DNA from: Candidatus Magasanikiibacteriota bacterium
GTDB lineage: Bacteria > Patescibacteriota > Patescibacteriia > Magasanikbacterales > UBA922
Reading direction: 5' to 3'
Length of the DNA stretch: 11,782 nucleotides
Assembly: GCA_023246555.1 (NCBI GenBank)
Contig: JAHFIC010000026.1
Location: 1-11,782 of the forward strand
Part shown: positions 10,257-11,782 of the stretch, in pieces
Layout: every line of letters starts with the position of its first letter
Numbering within the stretch: position 1 is the stretch's first letter
Notes under the pieces: model-generated
Told to the model about the DNA's origin: nothing
Database searches by the model: none
Seen by the model: only the letters and a program-made list of their open reading frames with translations
Translations under genes and position numbers: made by a program

Positions 10257-11782
10257 ATGGCAAAACAAATCAAATTCGATGAAGATGCTCGTCAAGCGCT
10301 CCTTCGTGGCGTTGATCTTCTCGCGAACACCGTCAAAATCACTCTTGGTCCGAAGGGTCGCAATGTCGTTCTCGACAAAGGTTTTGGCGCGCCGACGATT
10401 ACGAAAGACGGCGTCTCGGTCGCGAAAGAAATTGAACTGGAAGACAAATTTGAGAATATCGGCGCCGAGCTCGTAAAAGAAGCCGCTTCGAAAACAAACG
10501 ACGTTGTGGGTGATGGAACAACAACGGCTACGGTCCTCGCACAAAGCATTATTAAAGAGGGTTTGAAGCTCGTTGCTTCTGGCGCCAATCCGGTCGCGCT
10601 TAATCGCGGACTGCATCGAGCCACTGAGGCTGTTGTTCTTGAGCTCAAAAATAAAATTTCAAAAAAAGTTGAACAAGATGAAATTGCGAACGTGGCTGCC
10701 ATTTCGGCAAACGATCGCGAAATTGGTGAAAAAATTGCTCAAGCCATGAAAGAGGTGGGGCAGGATGGCGTGATCACTGTTGAGGAGTCCCAATCCTTTG
10801 GCATGGAGATTGAAACGGTAAAGGGTATGCGTTTTGATAAAGGCTATGTCTCTCCTTACATGATCACGAATGCTGACCGCATGGAGGCAGAGCAGGAAGA
10901 TCCGTACATACTCATTACAGACAAAAAAATTTCTTCGGTAGAGGACATGCTCCCGGTCTTGGAAAAAGTTGTCCAAAGCGGACGCAAGGACTTGGTGATT
11001 ATCGCGGAAGACATCGACGGTCAAGCGCTTGCAACCATTGTGGTAAACAAGCTCCGCGGCACCTTTACCGTGCTTGCGGTCAAAGCGCCTGGGTTTGGCG
11101 ACCGACGCAAAGAAATGCTCCAAGACATTGCGATTTTGACTGGCGGGAAAGTTATTAGCGAAGAAGTCGGTTTGAAACTCGAGAACACAGAACTGACCGA
11201 CTTGGGTCGCGCCAGAAAAGTCATTGCGACAAAAGAACACACGACCATTGTCGAAGGAAAAGGTAATGAAAACGCCATTAAAGACCGCGTGACCCAAATC
11301 AAAAGACTCATTGAGCAGACAGACTCTGAATTTGACCGCGAAAAATTACAAGAACGGCTGGCAAAACTCGCGGGTGGTGTTGCCGTCATCAAAGTCGGTG
11401 CCGCAACGGAAACAGAAATGAAAGAAATCAAACACAGAATTGAAGATGCGGTGGGTGCGACGAAAGCGGCGGTTGAAGAAGGCGTGGTGCCAGGCGGTGG
11501 TGTCGCGCTCCTTCGCGCATCCAAAGCGCTTGAAACCATAATCCTCTTAGATGAAGAAATGCCGGTTGTTTCCATTCTCCGCCGCGCCCTTGAAGAGCCC
11601 CTGCGTACGATTGCAAAGAATGCTGGATTTGAAGGGGCGGTTGTCGTTGAAGAAGTAAAAAAACTTGGCGGAAATAGCGGTTTTAATGCCGCCACAGGCG
11701 TCTATGAAGACATGGTCGCTGGCGGGATTATTGATCCGACAAAAGTCGCACGCTTTGCTCTTGAAAACGCGGTCTCAGTTGC
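10257..11782 (+). CDS. groEL: Chaperonin GroEL (Hsp60), 3'-truncated by the window end
   Basis: GroEL forms the double-ring ATP-driven chamber that folds non-native proteins with GroES. Translation from ATG at 10257 gives MAKQIKFDEDARQALLRGVD and continues for 508 codons to the window end; family members are about 540-550 aa, so only the C-terminal tail is missing. ATP-site motifs are LGPKGRNVVLD (30-40), TKDGVSVAKEIEL (49-61, with D51 equivalent to the E. coli D52) and VGDGTTTATVLA (84-95, with D86). Later come the apical-domain segment GYVSPYM, the typical VKAPGFGDRRK, and VEEGVVPGGG in the equatorial domain preceded by the IEDA aspartate. All catalytic-type residues are intact. It has no Shine-Dalgarno and is co-transcribed with groES under CIRCE control. 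Confidence 0.98.
   Translation, partial: MAKQIKFDEDARQALLRGVDLLANTVKITLGPKGRNVVLDKGFGAPTITKDGVSVAKEIELEDKFENIGAELVKEAASKTNDVVGDGTTTATVLAQSIIKEGLKLVASGANPVALNRGLHRATEAVVLELKNKISKKVEQDEIANVAAISANDREIGEKIAQAMKEVGQDGVITVEESQSFGMEIETVKGMRFDKGYVSPYMITNADRMEAEQEDPYILITDKKISSVEDMLPVLEKVVQSGRKDLVIIAEDIDGQALATIVVNKLRGTFTVLAVKAPGFGDRRKEMLQDIAILTGGKVISEEVGLKLENTELTDLGRARKVIATKEHTTIVEGKGNENAIKDRVTQIKRLIEQTDSEFDREKLQERLAKLAGGVAVIKVGAATETEMKEIKHRIEDAVGATKAAVEEGVVPGGGVALLRASKALETIILLDEEMPVVSILRRALEEPLRTIAKNAGFEGAVVVEEVKKLGGNSGFNAATGVYEDMVAGGIIDPTKVARFALENAVSV

Noticed and set aside
10659..11297. Minus-strand open frame of 212 codons antisense to groEL
   Set aside because: It is a shadow of groEL codon usage; no domain is recognisable.
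1..11782. CRISPR array, tRNA or rRNA genes, insertion sequences
   Set aside because: I saw no regularly spaced direct repeats with spacers, no tRNA-like fold, and no transposase; the repeats present are short and at gene junctions.

Overview
The window looks like a piece of a Patescibacteria (Candidate Phyla Radiation) chromosome. Base composition is moderate, genes are tightly packed, and most start codons lack a Shine-Dalgarno sequence. Several proteins are compact or diverged, and NusA carries an insertion in its N-terminal domain. UGA is a normal stop codon here: two genes end in TGA and a complete RF2 gene is present. This argues against the UGA-recoding SR1 and Gracilibacteria lineages. 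Placement in the ABY1 part of the radiation (Uhrbacteria or Magasanikbacteria type) is only an impression.

Left block, minus strand (3589 down to 1): prfB (RF2), tsaC (tRNA t6A precursor synthesis), a membrane-anchored DUF4015-type glycosyl-hydrolase-like protein and ksgA (16S rRNA dimethyltransferase, cut by the window edge). Gaps are 6, 2 and 15 nt, so this is probably one operon with a translation-quality theme. It fires from a divergent promoter region (3590-3687) whose two -35 boxes overlap almost completely.

Middle block, plus strand (3688-6369): a small two-helix membrane protein, a class I SAM methyltransferase, yraN (its start overlaps the methyltransferase stop), then nusA behind its own promoter. 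The nusA leader holds a terminator-like hairpin with a competing alternative hairpin, and a GC-rich double-hairpin repeat. A second copy of that repeat lies upstream of the methyltransferase.

Right block, plus strand (6408-9608): yidC from an almost leaderless promoter, then a PRC-barrel protein, a diverged nucleotidyltransferase and an O-antigen-ligase-like membrane protein, all overlapping or nearly touching. From 9609 to 9915 there is no gene. This stretch encodes a candidate rod-shaped structured RNA, a perfect 12-bp palindrome, and the groESL promoter followed by a CIRCE operator. groES and a 3'-truncated groEL complete the window.

The most interesting signals are non-coding. They are: (i) the candidate rod-shaped RNA upstream of groESL; (ii) the CIRCE element with a symmetric substitution in both arms; (iii) the possible attenuator in the nusA leader; (iv) the paired double-hairpin elements whose differences preserve pairing; (v) TTCTAGATTC-type and 9-bp AGCYW-type repeats at gene junctions, which in three places have entered coding sequence (ksgA, prfB, the DUF4015 gene) and in two of them supply the stop codon.
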